Program-made: the position numbers and the translations under genes
Shown here: positions 9,612-18,159 of the stretch, one piece after another
Position numbering within the stretch: position 1 is the stretch's first letter
How the letters are laid out: every line of letters begins with the position of its first letter
Notes under the pieces: model-generated
Database searches by the model: none
Told to the model about the DNA's origin: nothing
Seen by the model: only the letters and a program-made list of their open reading frames with translations
Source of the DNA: DASQPR01 sp963797605
Lineage (GTDB): Bacteria > Actinomycetota > Actinomycetes > Mycobacteriales > Micromonosporaceae
Length of the DNA: 64,000 bases
Assembly (NCBI GenBank): GCA_963797605.1
Contig: CAWCPX010000005.1
Span: forward strand, 868,001-932,000
Direction: 5' to 3'

Positions 9612-9650
9612 AACTCAGAGGCTTAGGCTGAGTTGCCCAGCCAAACTCAG
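9612..9650. promoter_or_regulatory. Candidate HxlR operator: three AACTCAG half-sites spaced 16 bp
   Basis: AACTCAG (9612-9618), its inverse CTGAGTT (9628-9634) and AACTCAG again (9644-9650) are spaced exactly 16 bp apart in the gap between the divergent hxlR-like gene and the GNAT gene. Regulation of one or both genes from these sites is inferred. Confidence 0.55.
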
Positions 9651-9667
9651 TCGTCTTCGGGGGCATC

Positions 9668-10279
9668 GTGGAGATCCGCGCTTGGCAACACGGCGATGCC
9701 GGCCTCGCGGCCGCTGCCCAGCCGTTCCTGTCCGTTTCCAGCCTGAGCCACAGATTTTTGGCGGGTACGGGTGGCCGCCTCCCCGCGGCCTACCTCCGCC
9801 ACATCGGGGCCGGGCCGGGGCCGATGTGGGACGCTCAGGTCGCCGTGGGTCCGACGTATCTGCTCGGTTGGTCGGAGTTCGGCCGGCTGCCGGGCGACCA
9901 CGACACCGCGGACCTCGCCGTGCTCGTCGCCGATCCGTGGCACCGGCAGGGCATCGCGAGCGCGCTGATCCGGGCGATGTTGCCCCGGATGGCGGCGGCG
10001 GGTGTGCGTACGCTTCACGCCGACGTCCTGCCGTCGAACCAGGCGGCGCAGGCGCTGCTGACGTCCGTGTTCGGCCCCGGGCTCCGTTACGTGTACGAGG
10101 ACGGCGTCGTCCGCTACCGCGTGCAGCTGACCGCCGCCATGATCGCCGCGAGAGCCACCGCCAGCGCTTCCACCGCGACCGCCGCGATCGCCGCGACCGC
10201 AACGAAGGCAACGAAGGCAACGAAGGCAACGAAGGCAACCACCGCAGCGAAGGCAACGATCGCGACGGTGACGGCTTAG
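9668..10279 (+). CDS. GNAT-family N-acetyltransferase with Ala/Thr/Lys repeat tail
   Basis: Residues 1-155 form a GNAT fold. The acetyl-CoA loop reads DPWHRQGIASALIRAML near residues 90-106 and the later strand reads LHADVLPSNQAAQALL. The acceptor is unknown. After the domain comes a low-complexity tail of about 50 residues, made partly of four exact 9-bp units (KAT repeats). It has no counterpart in the fold and looks like a repeat-driven extension. The start is GTG 9668. The gene is divergent from the HxlR regulator and probably controlled by it. Confidence 0.82.
   Translation: MEIRAWQHGDAGLAAAAQPFLSVSSLSHRFLAGTGGRLPAAYLRHIGAGPGPMWDAQVAVGPTYLLGWSEFGRLPGDHDTADLAVLVADPWHRQGIASALIRAMLPRMAAAGVRTLHADVLPSNQAAQALLTSVFGPGLRYVYEDGVVRYRVQLTAAMIAARATASASTATAAIAATATKATKATKATKATTAAKATIATVTA
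10201..10236 (+). repeat. Four exact 9-bp units inside the GNAT tail
   Basis: AACGAAGGC is repeated four times in frame and encodes the lysine-alanine-threonine repeats near the C-terminus of the acetyltransferase. Confidence 0.9.
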
Positions 10280-10287
10280 TCCGCGTC

Positions 10288-10407
10288 TCAGGCCAGTGTC
10301 TCAGGACGACGTGTCAGTCCGACGTGTCAGGCCAGTGCCCCAGTCTGGTGTCTCAGGCCGACGTGTCAGTCCGACGTGTCAGGCCGGTGTCTCAGGCCAG
10401 CGTGTCA
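10288..10407 (-). repeat. 13-bp tandem array phased on the VOC-gene stop codon, ten units
   Basis: On the minus strand the stop TGA of the VOC gene (10407-10405) is followed by TGA at the same phase every 13 bases: 10392, 10379, 10366, 10353, 10327, 10314, 10301 and 10288 (lower plus-strand base of each). At 10340 it has become TGG. Unit consensus CTGA(C/G)AC(G/A)(T/C)CGG(C/A). The array fills the gap to the convergent GNAT stop (10279). Confidence 0.9.
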
Positions 10408-11407
10408 ATCCGGCGTCGTGACTTTGACGACGGTGAAGAACGCGCCGTGCGGGTCGGTCACGACCGCCATCCGGCCGACCCCGATGTCCATCGGTGGCAC
10501 GCTGATCGAGCCACCGAGCTTCGTGACATGCGCCGCCGCCGTATCGCAGTCGTCGACGGCAAAATAGACCATCCAGTGCGGCGGCAGATCGGCCGGCCAC
10601 TGCGGCTCGACCATCGGCATCATCCCCGCGACGATCCCGCCACCGTCACCGCCCACGCTGTCACCGCCGCCACCGCCCACGCCGCCACCGCCCACGCCGC
10701 CACCGCCCACGCCGCCACCGCCCACGCCGCCACCGCCCACGCCGCCACCGCCCACGCCGCCACCGCCGACGCCGCCCACGCCGCCACCGCCCACGCTGTC
10801 ACCAACGGCACCGCCCACGCCGCCACCGCCCACGCCGCCACCGCCCACGCTGTCACCAACGGCACCACCGCTGCCGACCGTGAACTCCGTATAGGACGCG
10901 CCGCCGGTCTGACTCGCCGCGCTGCCGAGACCGAACGCGGCCCGATAGAAGGCCTTCGAGCCCTCGACGTCCCGCGTTATCAGCTCGTTCCATGTCAGCG
11001 CGCCGGGCTCGTTCACGATGCCGGCGCCGGCGAAATTGATCTTCTCCCAGGCGCCGATGGCGGCTCCGCCCGGATCGGCGAACAGAGCGGCGCGGCCGAT
11101 GCCCATCACGTCCGCCGGCGGCAAGAAGCACCCCACCACCGGCTGCCTCGACTCGCGTCGCGGTGGCGGCGAGGTCATCGGTCGACAGATAGGTGGTCCA
11201 GGCGGGCGGTTGATCCGGCGCCAGCAGCGAGCCCGCGCCGGCGACCGCCGCTCCGTCCACCGTGAAGATGACGTAACCGGTGTCCGGCGGACCTTCGACG
11301 GCTTCCCAGCCGAACAGCGCCCGGAAGAACGCCGTCGTCGCGGCCAGATCCGGAGTGCTCAGATCGACCCAGCACGGCGTGCCCGGCTTGTACGCAGCGA
11401 CTCGCAT
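10405..11407 (-). pseudogene. Two-domain VOC (glyoxalase/bleomycin-resistance fold) protein, frameshift and repeat insertion
   Basis: The first VOC domain starts at 11407 (MRVAAYKPGTPCWVDLSTPD). The frame is lost near 11125: GGGVLL should run on as PPADVMGIGRAALFADP but lies in the neighbouring frame. The second VOC domain (GALTWNELITRDVEGSKAFY onwards) is split by a Gly-rich stretch encoded by a 15-bp minisatellite. It then resumes at PPHWMVYFAVDDCDTAAAHV and ends in DPHGAFFTVVKV. Relatives are two-domain metal-binding VOC proteins of unknown substrate, like the second copy at 19.8-20.5 kb. The glycine stretch sits between two strands, so it could be a tolerated loop. Confidence 0.8.
10651..10859 (-). 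repeat. In-frame 15-bp minisatellite encoding Val-Gly-Gly-Gly-Gly repeats
   Basis: CCGCCACCGCCCACG on the plus strand repeats about a dozen times with a few substitutions. On the coding (minus) strand it gives VGGGG units and two DSVGGGG variants inside the second VOC domain. Confidence 0.9.
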
Positions 11408-11469
11408 TGATCGACCTCCGAAGCCCCGACGGGCAGATGCCCGACGAAAATCGAGGCTACCGTGGAAAA

Positions 11470-11506
11470 GGTCCGGGGAGGCAGCCGCTCACTGCCTCCC
11501 CGGACC
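11470..11506 (-). terminator. Intrinsic terminator of the alpha-glucosidase operon
   Basis: A perfect 15-bp stem (GGTCCGGGGAGGCAG with its complement) around a 7-base loop. On the minus strand the stem is followed directly by TTTT. It lies 28 bases beyond the GH13 stop and ahead of the VOC gene. Confidence 0.85.
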
Positions 11507-11533
11507 CGCTATGTCCGCCTGATCGCGCAGCCC

Positions 11534-13201
11534 CTAGGCAGTACGCAGCCAGACGGCAGTATCGACGTCGAGCAGGCCGTCTTGCAGCGGCGCGCTCGAC
11601 AGAATCACCTCACTGTGTGCCGGCAGCGCGACGACGCCGTCGGACAGGTTCACCACGCACGTGAACGCGTCGCCCCGCGTGAACGTGACGACGTCCGGGT
11701 TCGAGGTCAGCCACGTCATCGGCCCGTCCCCGAGACCGGATTCGCTGCGCCGCAGATGCAGCGCCTGCCGGTAGAGAGCGAGCATCGAGTGCGGGTCGGC
11801 CTGCTGACGGGCCACGGTGAAGTCCCGCCACGACTCGGGTTGCGGCAGCCACGGCGCGCCGGTCGCGTCGTCGGGGCTGAAACCGAACGGCGGCTCCTCA
11901 CCGGACCACGGCAGCGGCACCCGGCAACCATCGCGACCGAGGTTCTCGCCGTTGGTCTGGAAGAACATCGGGTCCTGGCGCATCTCCTCGGGGATGTCCA
12001 GGACCTCTTCGAGACCCAGTTCCTCACCCTGATAGATGTACGCGGATCCGGGCAGCGCCAGCAGCAGCAGCACCGCGGCACGGGCGCGACGGGTGCCGAG
12101 CGCGAGATCGCTGTGCGCGTCGAACTGGCGGTACTCCAGGTTGAACCGGGTGTCGGCGCGGCCGTACCGCGTCACGTGGCGGATCACGTCGTGGTTGCTC
12201 AGCACCCAGGTGGCCGGTGCGCCGACCGGTGCGTGCAGGGCGACACCGTCGTCGACGACCTTCCGGATCGCGGACGCGTCCCACGGGCAACCCAGGAAGT
12301 CGAAGTTGAACGCGGTGTGCAGCTCGTCCGGGCGCAGGTAGCGGGCGAAGCGGTCGGGGTCCTCCGGCAGCCACACTTCGCCGATCAGCGCGCGCGGTTC
12401 CGGGTAGCTCTCGGCGATCCGGCGCCACGAACGGTAGACCTCGTGTACGTCGTCCCGATCGCTGAACGGGTGCGGCACCGGCGGCGACGCCAGGTCGAAG
12501 TCGGCCAGCGAGGCGTCCTTGATCAGGAGCGCGGCCGAGTCGATCCGGAAGCCGTCGACACCGCGGTCGAACCAGAACCGCAGGACGTCCTCGAACTCCT
12601 CGCGGACCTTCGGGCTGTCCCAGTTGAAGTCGGGCTGCCCGGGCGCGAACAGGTGCATGTACCACTCGCCGGCCGTGCCGTCCGGGTTCTTCGTGCGGGT
12701 CCACGCCGGGCCGCCGAAGATCGACGACCAGTTGTTCGGCGGGATCTCCCCGTGCTCACCGCGCCCGGGACGGAACCAGAACAGCTCCCGTACGGCCGAG
12801 CCGGGCCCAGCCTCGAGCGCTTCCTTGAACCAGACGTTCGCGTCCGAGGAGTGGTTGGGCACGATGTCGGCGATGATCCGGATCCCGAGCGCGTGCGCTT
12901 CCTGGATCAGTGCCTCGGCCTCCTCGACGGTGCCGAACAGCGGGTCGATCGCGCGGTAGTCGGCCACGTCGTAACCGGCGTCGGCCATGGGCGAGGCGTA
13001 CCACGGGTTGAACCAGATCGCGTCAATGCCCAGGTCGGCCAGGTAGCCGAGGTGCGCGCGAATTCCGGCCAGATCGCCGACTCCGTCGCCATTGCCGTCC
13101 GCGAAACTCCGCGGATAGATCTGATAGATGGCGGCGGACCGCCACCATCCGGCCGATGGCTGCGGCGCCCCGTCTGACTCACGGGTTCCGGTGTCACCCA
13201 C
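11534..13201 (-). CDS. GH13 alpha-glucosidase (oligo-alpha-glucosidase type)
   Basis: A 555-residue intact cytoplasmic enzyme with the GH13 barrel: IYQIYPRSFADGNGDGVGDL at 25-44, DIVPNHSS (112-119), the nucleophile Asp221 in GFRIDSAA, the acid/base Glu275 in ALIGEVW and the transition-state Asp338 in SNHDV. No signal peptide is present. It should hydrolyse alpha-glucosides (maltose, isomaltose, trehalose-like or sucrose-type) brought in by the ABC transporter encoded just upstream on the same strand. The exact linkage cannot be read from sequence. A strong intrinsic terminator follows at 11506-11470. Confidence 0.93.
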   Translation of the reverse strand: MGDTGTRESDGAPQPSAGWWRSAAIYQIYPRSFADGNGDGVGDLAGIRAHLGYLADLGIDAIWFNPWYASPMADAGYDVADYRAIDPLFGTVEEAEALIQEAHALGIRIIADIVPNHSSDANVWFKEALEAGPGSAVRELFWFRPGRGEHGEIPPNNWSSIFGGPAWTRTKNPDGTAGEWYMHLFAPGQPDFNWDSPKVREEFEDVLRFWFDRGVDGFRIDSAALLIKDASLADFDLASPPVPHPFSDRDDVHEVYRSWRRIAESYPEPRALIGEVWLPEDPDRFARYLRPDELHTAFNFDFLGCPWDASAIRKVVDDGVALHAPVGAPATWVLSNHDVIRHVTRYGRADTRFNLEYRQFDAHSDLALGTRRARAAVLLLLALPGSAYIYQGEELGLEEVLDIPEEMRQDPMFFQTNGENLGRDGCRVPLPWSGEEPPFGFSPDDATGAPWLPQPESWRDFTVARQQADPHSMLALYRQALHLRRSESGLGDGPMTWLTSNPDVVTFTRGDAFTCVVNLSDGVVALPAHSEVILSSAPLQDGLLDVDTAVWLRTA

Positions 13202-13349
13202 GGGATTACCTGCTTCCTCGTTCGTTGCCCGCGGCCAGCGGGCATGCGGTCATGTGGCGAGAGGCAATCGGTGCCTGTCTCGACCGATGTGGTGAATTTC
13301 TGCGTCTGTTCGACCCGGGCGAGGCAGCGGGCGGGTCGATATCGATGGC

Positions 13350-14246
13350 CTAACCTTTAAGACTCCCAGTGGTCAGACCGGCCATGATGTTCTTCTGGAA
13401 AATGAGGAACACCACAATTGTGGGGATCGCCGCGATAACCGCGCCCGCGACGACCTCTTGCTGGGTCAGGCCCCGCGAGAACGCGTAGAGGCCGACGTTG
13501 ACGGTGCGAGTGGCGGCCGACGACTCCACGAGGGATGGCCACAGGAAGTCTTTCCAGGTGGCGGTGATCGAGAAGATCGCGACGACGCCCAGGATCGGCC
13601 GGGACATCGGCAGGATGATCGACCGGAGCGTGCGGAACGGTGACGCGCCGTCCATCGCCGCCGCGGCCATCAGGTCGTCGGGGATGGAGTCGAAGAAACG
13701 TTTCAGCAGGAAGATGTTGAACGCGTTGGTGACGGCCGGCAACCAGATCACCCACGGCGTGTTGAGCATGTGCCAGTGCACGATCGGCAGGTCGATCACG
13801 GTCACGTACTGCGGGATGATCAGCACGGTGGACGGGATCATCAGCGTGCCGAGCATCATGCCCAGGATGACCTTGTGCCCGACCGGCTTCAGCTTGGAGA
13901 ACGCGAACGCGGCGCCGACGTCGAGCACGAGCTGGAAGGCGAGCGCTCCGAACGCGTAGACGCAGGTGTTGAGGAGCAGGCGTCCGAGTGTCAGGTCGCG
14001 CCAGGCGTCCGAGTAGTTCGTCGAACGTCGGGTGCTCGGGCACGAGCGTCGGCGGGATCTGCGCGATCTCCTTGCCGGTCTTCAGACCACCGCTGACCAG
14101 CCAGTAGAGCGGCCCGAGGAACACGAGGCTGAACAGCAGGATCACTCCGACGACGACGACCCAGTAGATCCGCTTGCCGTTCTTGCGCCGGAGCCGAGCC
14201 GGCGAGATGAGGGTACGTGTCGCTGATTCGAACGATGAGCTGCCAT
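13350..14246 (-). pseudogene. Sugar ABC transporter permease (MalG/AglG-like), two frameshifts
   Basis: A multi-span permease with the MalG-type EAA loop (DDLMAAAAMDGASPFRTLRSIILP) and a C-terminal MAGLTTGSLKG ending. ATG 14246 is the likely start. One missing G just after it would restore GSSSFESATRTLISPARL. A second shift near 14012 separates PEHPTFDE from NYSDAWRDLTLGRLLLN. Both are single-base events in an otherwise good protein. The gene lies between the MalF-like permease and the alpha-glucosidase in a minus-strand uptake operon. No ATPase gene is present; such systems in actinomycetes often share a distant MsiK-type ATPase. Confidence 0.85.
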
Positions 14247-14265
14247 TTTCTCGTCCCGTCCTTTC

Positions 14266-15215
14266 TTAATCCTGCTTGGGGCTGAGCCACGTGTAGAACG
14301 CCGAGAACACGACCAGCACGAGCAGCAGCATCACGCCGAGCGCCGCGCCGCCGTTGAGGTCCGTCTCCGCGAACGCGTGCTGGTACATGAGGTAGACGAT
14401 CGAGGTCGCGTGGTCTTCGACGCCGTCACCGCCGGCGAGGATCAGCGGCTCGATGAAGAGCTGCATCGTGGCGACGACCTGCAGCAGGAACATCAGCGAC
14501 AGGATCAGCCGCGTCTGCGGGATCGTGACGCTCCAGATCCGGCGCCAGATGCTCGCGCCGTCGAGTTCGGCCGCTTCGTAGAGTTCGCCGGGGATGTTCT
14601 GCAGGGCCGCCAGGTAGATCAGGATCGCGCCGCCCATGTTCATCCACGTGGAGGCGATCACGAGCGACGGGATCGTCATCGTGGTCGACTGCACCCACTG
14701 TGACGTGGGCAGATGGAGGCTGTGCAGCAGGAAGTTGAAGATGCCGGTGTTATCAGGGATGTACGCGTACGCGAACAGGAACAGCGCGGACGCGGGCGGC
14801 AGCATGACGGGCATGTAGACCAGGGCCCGGAGATATCCCCGCGCGTGCCGGAACTCGTTGAGCAGCACCGCGATGAAGAACGGCACCGCGTACCCGAAGA
14901 TCAGCGCGAGCAGCGTGAATTCGCCGTGTTCCGCCACGCGATCACGAAGGACGGGTCGTGCCAGATGCGGATGTAGTTGGCCCAGCCGACCCACGACGTG
15001 ACACCGCGATGGGTGCGCTGGAAGCTCATGATGAATTCGCGGACCATCGGGTACCACGAGAAGAACCCGAAGCAGATGATCGCGCCGATGAGGAACGTGT
15101 GGCCGGTCAGGTTGTCGATCACGGTGCGGCGCAGGCTCCGCTTGGGCTTGCGCGTGCTCGTGGTGACCCGACGACCTGTCACGGTCGCCGAGGGAACGAC
15201 GGTGGTCGTTGCCAT
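14266..15215 (-). pseudogene. Sugar ABC transporter permease (MalF/AglF-like), one frameshift
   Basis: The N-terminal part starts at ATG 15215. Its first membrane span is near HTFLIGAIICFGFF, and it runs to HDPSFVIAWRNT. From about 14925 the protein continues in the next frame as EFTLLALIFGYAVPFF through further spans. The EAA motif (IPGELYEAAELDGASIWRRI) is typical of MalF partners, and the C-terminus is TWLSPKQD. It pairs with the downstream MalG-like permease 19 bases away. A single base change accounts for the break. Confidence 0.85.
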
Positions 15216-15315
15216 GATCCTGTGCCTTCCGGGCCGGCGTTCGTCAGAACGGCTTGGGAACGGTGCAATTCCTTCGCGCGAGTCGGGTGGTGCGTCGAGT
15301 GGCGGATGTCGGGCC

Positions 15316-15333
15316 GGGCCGGCGAACCGGCCC
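15316..15333 (-). promoter_or_regulatory. Intercistronic GC hairpin between binding-protein and permease genes
   Basis: GGGCCGG and CCGGCCC around the tetraloop CGAA, 15 bases past the binding-protein stop and about 100 bases before the first permease. Hairpins here in binding-protein operons usually protect or partly terminate the message, so that the binding protein is made in excess. That role is inferred. Confidence 0.5.
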
Positions 15334-15347
15334 CAGCACCGCCGAGA

Positions 15348-16738
15348 TCAGGACCCCGTCGTGGCGAGTCCGTTTATTTTTTTGTTAGCGGTGGATAGAA
15401 GTTTCGGTATGTCGGCGTCGGGCTGCGTGAGGACCGCGGACATGACGCCGTCGAGAATCTGGTAGATCGACTGCGCGTTCGGCGGTTCGAGCACCGTCGG
15501 CACCGGATGCTTCACGTACGCCGCGTAGTCGGAGAGGCCGCAGGTTGGTGTTGGCGGCTTCGAGGGTGTCGATGCGCTTCTGCACCGGGCTGCCGGCGGT
15601 GAAGAGCACCGAGGCCGGCAACCCGACCGGCAGCTTCTCCGCCTTTTGCGCCGCGAAGTTGTATTGGCCCTGGCCCGGCGTCAGTTCTTCGAACGCGAGC
15701 CATTCGAGGCCGGCCTTGATCTGCGCGGTCGTGTCGGCCCTTCTTGAAGTAGTAACCGTTGCCGCCGCCGAGGGTGCCCTTGGCGGGACCGGCATCGCCC
15801 GGCATCGGACCCATTGCCCAGTCGGCGTAGCTGCCGTGGAAGTTGTTCACGATCTGGCCGATCGAGTCCGGCGCGCCGATGTACATGCCGACCTTGCCGG
15901 CCGCCGCGTTCGTCAGCAGATCGGCCCACTGGAGCAACTGCTTGCGCCCCATGCTGTCGTCGTTGAAGCGCATGTCCTTCAGGTTCTGCAGCACCGCACG
16001 CCCTTGCGGGGTGTCGACGTTGGCCGTCTTTCCGTCGGCTTTCAGGTCGGTGCCACCACGCGAGTAGAGCTCAGCGGTGAAATGCCACCCACCGGTGTTG
16101 CCGGCGCTGTAGTCCTCGTAGCCGACGACGCCCTTGCCCAGCCCGGCGATCGCCTTCGCGTCGGCCGCGACCGCCTGCCATGTCGTCGGCGGCTTGGTCG
16201 GGTCGAGGCCCGCCTTCGTGAACAACGTCTTGTTGATGACGAGGCCCATGGAGTAAGAGAAGAACGGGACGGCGTAGATCTTGCCGCCGTCGGTGAACGC
16301 GCCCCGGGCCACGCTCGTGATGCTCGGCCACTGCGGCATCGTCGTGCTGTTGATGTAGGGCGTGAGGTCGGCGGCCTGGTCAGCGTCGAGCACGGCGCCG
16401 AGGTCGGTCATGTAGCCGTAGAAGACATCGGCCTCGGTGCCGCCGCGCAACCGGGCCGCGAAGTCGGCCGGCGTGTCGCACTGCGCTCCGACGGAGATGC
16501 TGCGGATCACCACGTCGGGATGAATTTTCTCGAACGCGGCGATGTCTGATTTCCACATCTCGAGTGACTTGCCACCGTTGTCCGTCTGCTGCGGCGCGCA
16601 ATCGATCACGATGGTGGTCTTGCCGGCCTCGCCGGCGCCGGGAGAACCGCCGGCGCACCCCGCCGCGCACAGGCAGACCGTGGTCACGAGCCCGAACGTC
16701 ACGAGCTTGCCGACGTGCCGAGCGGACATCGTGACCAT
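15348..16738 (-). pseudogene. Extracellular sugar-binding lipoprotein of ABC transporter, two frameshifts
   Basis: The N-terminus is a lipoprotein signal peptide (KLVTFGLVTTVCLCAAGC, lipid Cys28). The solute-binding family 1 fold follows (IVIDCAPQQTDNGGKSLEMW, YAVPFFSYSMGLVINKTLF). The frame shifts near 15740 (to IKAGLEWLAFEELTPG) and near 15545 (to LSDYAAYVKHPVPTV). The protein ends in STANKKINGLATTGS at 15348. ATG 16738 is preceded by a GGGAAAGG stretch. It should sit on the outer face of the membrane and deliver alpha-glucosides to the two permeases. It is first in the operon and reads away from a 640-base control region. Confidence 0.85.
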
Positions 16739-16903
16739 CCTTTCCCATGCCGGAATTGCGCGGCGCCGCGACGCCTCATCGCGGTGGTGTACCCGTTACT
16801 GCGATGTAGCTTTTTCGTAACCTGACCGCACACTGTGCCGGGTCACTTGTGAGTGCGCTCACTGTAATGATGTCGACGACGTTTCCGCAAGGTATCGACG
16901 ATA

Positions 16904-17043
16904 CTTTGCAAAGACACGACTTGATCACGGCTAAGCTTGACGAGCCCGAGCGTCTTTCGCCTGCTAAAACGCCTTCACCCGGCCCGGCCACGGTACGCAA
17001 GTACTTGCGTGAAACAGCAGATTCTTGCCGACGTGCGTACGCA
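16904..17043. promoter_or_regulatory. Palindromes resembling LacI-family operators
   Basis: Three perfect palindromes lie within 140 bases, about 165-305 bases upstream of the sugar-binding-protein gene: CTTTGCAAAG (16904-16913), ACGCAAGTACTTGCGT (16995-17010) and TGCGTACGCA (17034-17043). The CTTTGCAAAG type, with its central CpG-like GC step, is typical of LacI-family sites that control maltose and glucoside genes in actinobacteria. No lacI-like gene is present in the window. Confidence 0.5.
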
Positions 17044-17200
17044 ACGCTTCAGCGGGCTTGCGCGAGTTGCCCTCCGACCGCCAGTTGGGATTGGCACCAC
17101 GGGATCCGCATGATCGACGACGTCGTTCCGCGACACGCCGGCCACGATGTGACGTGGGATACCCCGAATCGAGTTGACTCCCCTTACGACGGTGGTAGCG

Positions 17201-17222
17201 TACGAAACGGTTTCGTTTCGTA
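17201..17222. promoter_or_regulatory. Candidate TetR operator
   Basis: TACGAAAC and GTTTCGTA flank 6 bases. A nested inverted repeat ACGAAAC-G-GTTTCGT covers 17202-17216. It lies 160 bases upstream of the tetR start. Autoregulation is inferred from position and symmetry. Confidence 0.6.
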
Positions 17223-17274
17223 ATTGATCGCGACCGCACTGCGACACCGCAGCGAGAGAACCGCGCTGCCACAA

Positions 17275-17372
17275 CCGCACTAGGAACAACCGCACTGGCA
17301 ACACCCGCACTAAGAACAACCGCACTAGCGACAACCGCACCTGGAACTACCGCACTAAGGAACAACCGCACT
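17275..17372 (+). repeat. Seven direct repeats of 15 bp in the tetR leader
   Basis: CCGCACT recurs at 17275, 17290, 17305, 17320, 17335, 17350 and 17366, with AAGAACAA-like sequence between. The last copy runs into the ribosome-binding site GGAGG and the ATG at 17383. Less regular CCGC copies continue upstream to about 17235. Confidence 0.85.
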
Positions 17373-17382
17373 GGAGGTGACC

Positions 17383-18003
17383 ATGGTGGAGCCCGTCAGT
17401 GACGTCGACGTGCTGGGGTCGGCGCCACCACGTTCGCCACGCTCGACCCGTCTCGGTGACGACCGAGAGTTCGAAATCCTGCAGGCGACCTACAGTCTCC
17501 TGTCCGAGGTTGGCTATGAAGGCCTGCGCTTCGACGCCGTCGCGGCCCGAGCGAAGGCCAGTAAGGCGACGCTCTACCGGCACTGGCCCGGCAAAGCGCA
17601 ACTCGTGGCGGACGCCGTGCGGGTTGCAAGGTGTCGGGGCATGACGTGCCCGACACCGGCACGCTCCGCGGCGATCTTGTCGCGTTCCTGCGGCTCATGG
17701 CCTCGTCAATGACTGACGAAGACGGTCCTCTGTTCGCCGGCATCGTGATGGCGATGCACAACGATCCAGAGTTCGCCGCCGAGATGCGTGAGTTGCAGGC
17801 AGACCAAACGCTCCACCGCGGCGTTGATCCACGCCCGCGCGGTCGGCCGCGGGGAGCTCGACGCCGGTTCCGACGGGCTTCTCATCGACGAGATCGCGCC
17901 GGCAATGATGTTCATGCACCGTTTTGCCCTGGGCGAGCCGCTCGACGGGCCCTTTATCGATCACTTGGTGGACGACGTCCTCATGCCGCTGCTCACGCGG
18001 TAG
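17383..18003 (+). pseudogene. TetR/AcrR-family regulator, two frameshifts
   Basis: The DNA-binding N-terminus is intact: EFEILQATYSLLSEVGYEG, then FDAVAARAKASKATLYRHWP with the classic TetR helix-turn-helix. The frame changes near 17620 (to GHDVPDTGTLRGDLVAFLRL) and again near 17815 (to ALIHARAVGRGELDAG), and ends in DHLVDDVLMPLLTR at 18003. ATG 17383 follows GGAGG with 6 bases between. It precedes a DHA2-type MFS exporter on the same strand, the usual arrangement for a drug-efflux repressor. The stop region is duplicated downstream. Confidence 0.82.
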
Positions 18004-18024
18004 ATGCCACTGCTGACGCGATAA
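17983..18024 (+). repeat. 21-bp tandem duplication of the tetR gene end including its stop
   Basis: ATGCCGCTGCTCACGCGG plus TAG (17983-18003) is followed at once by a near-copy ending in TAA (18004-18024). The last six codons and the stop of the regulator are thus present twice. Confidence 0.85.
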
Positions 18025-18033
18025 CCGCCGGCC

Positions 18034-18059
18034 GGGCGAACGCGCCGACGCGCTCGCCC
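18034..18059. terminator. GC-rich stem-loop after tetR
   Basis: GGGCGAACGCG and CGCGCTCGCCC pair with one mismatch around a 4-base loop. No T-run follows. Probably a weak terminator or stabilising hairpin between tetR and the exporter gene. Confidence 0.4.
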
Positions 18060-18159
18060 GATCGACGATCTGACGCACCGCCACCAGCGGATCACCACAT
18101 GCCAATGATTTCTCGAGCGACCTCAACTGGGGATTCGCTGTTTCGAGGGGGAACAAACC

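Larger units (their letters stand above)
16739..17382. promoter_or_regulatory. Long divergent control region between sugar operon and tetR
   Basis: This stretch of 644 bases holds no gene. It holds the palindromes at 16904-17043, a TetR-type inverted repeat at 17201-17222 and a 15-bp direct-repeat leader before tetR. The promoters of both the binding-protein gene and tetR should lie here; I cannot place -10/-35 boxes with confidence. Confidence 0.6.

Noticed and set aside
10601..10868. ORFs of Ala/His/Thr or Ala/Trp/Val repeats on both strands
   Set aside because: These are other-frame readings of the VGGGG minisatellite inside the VOC gene.
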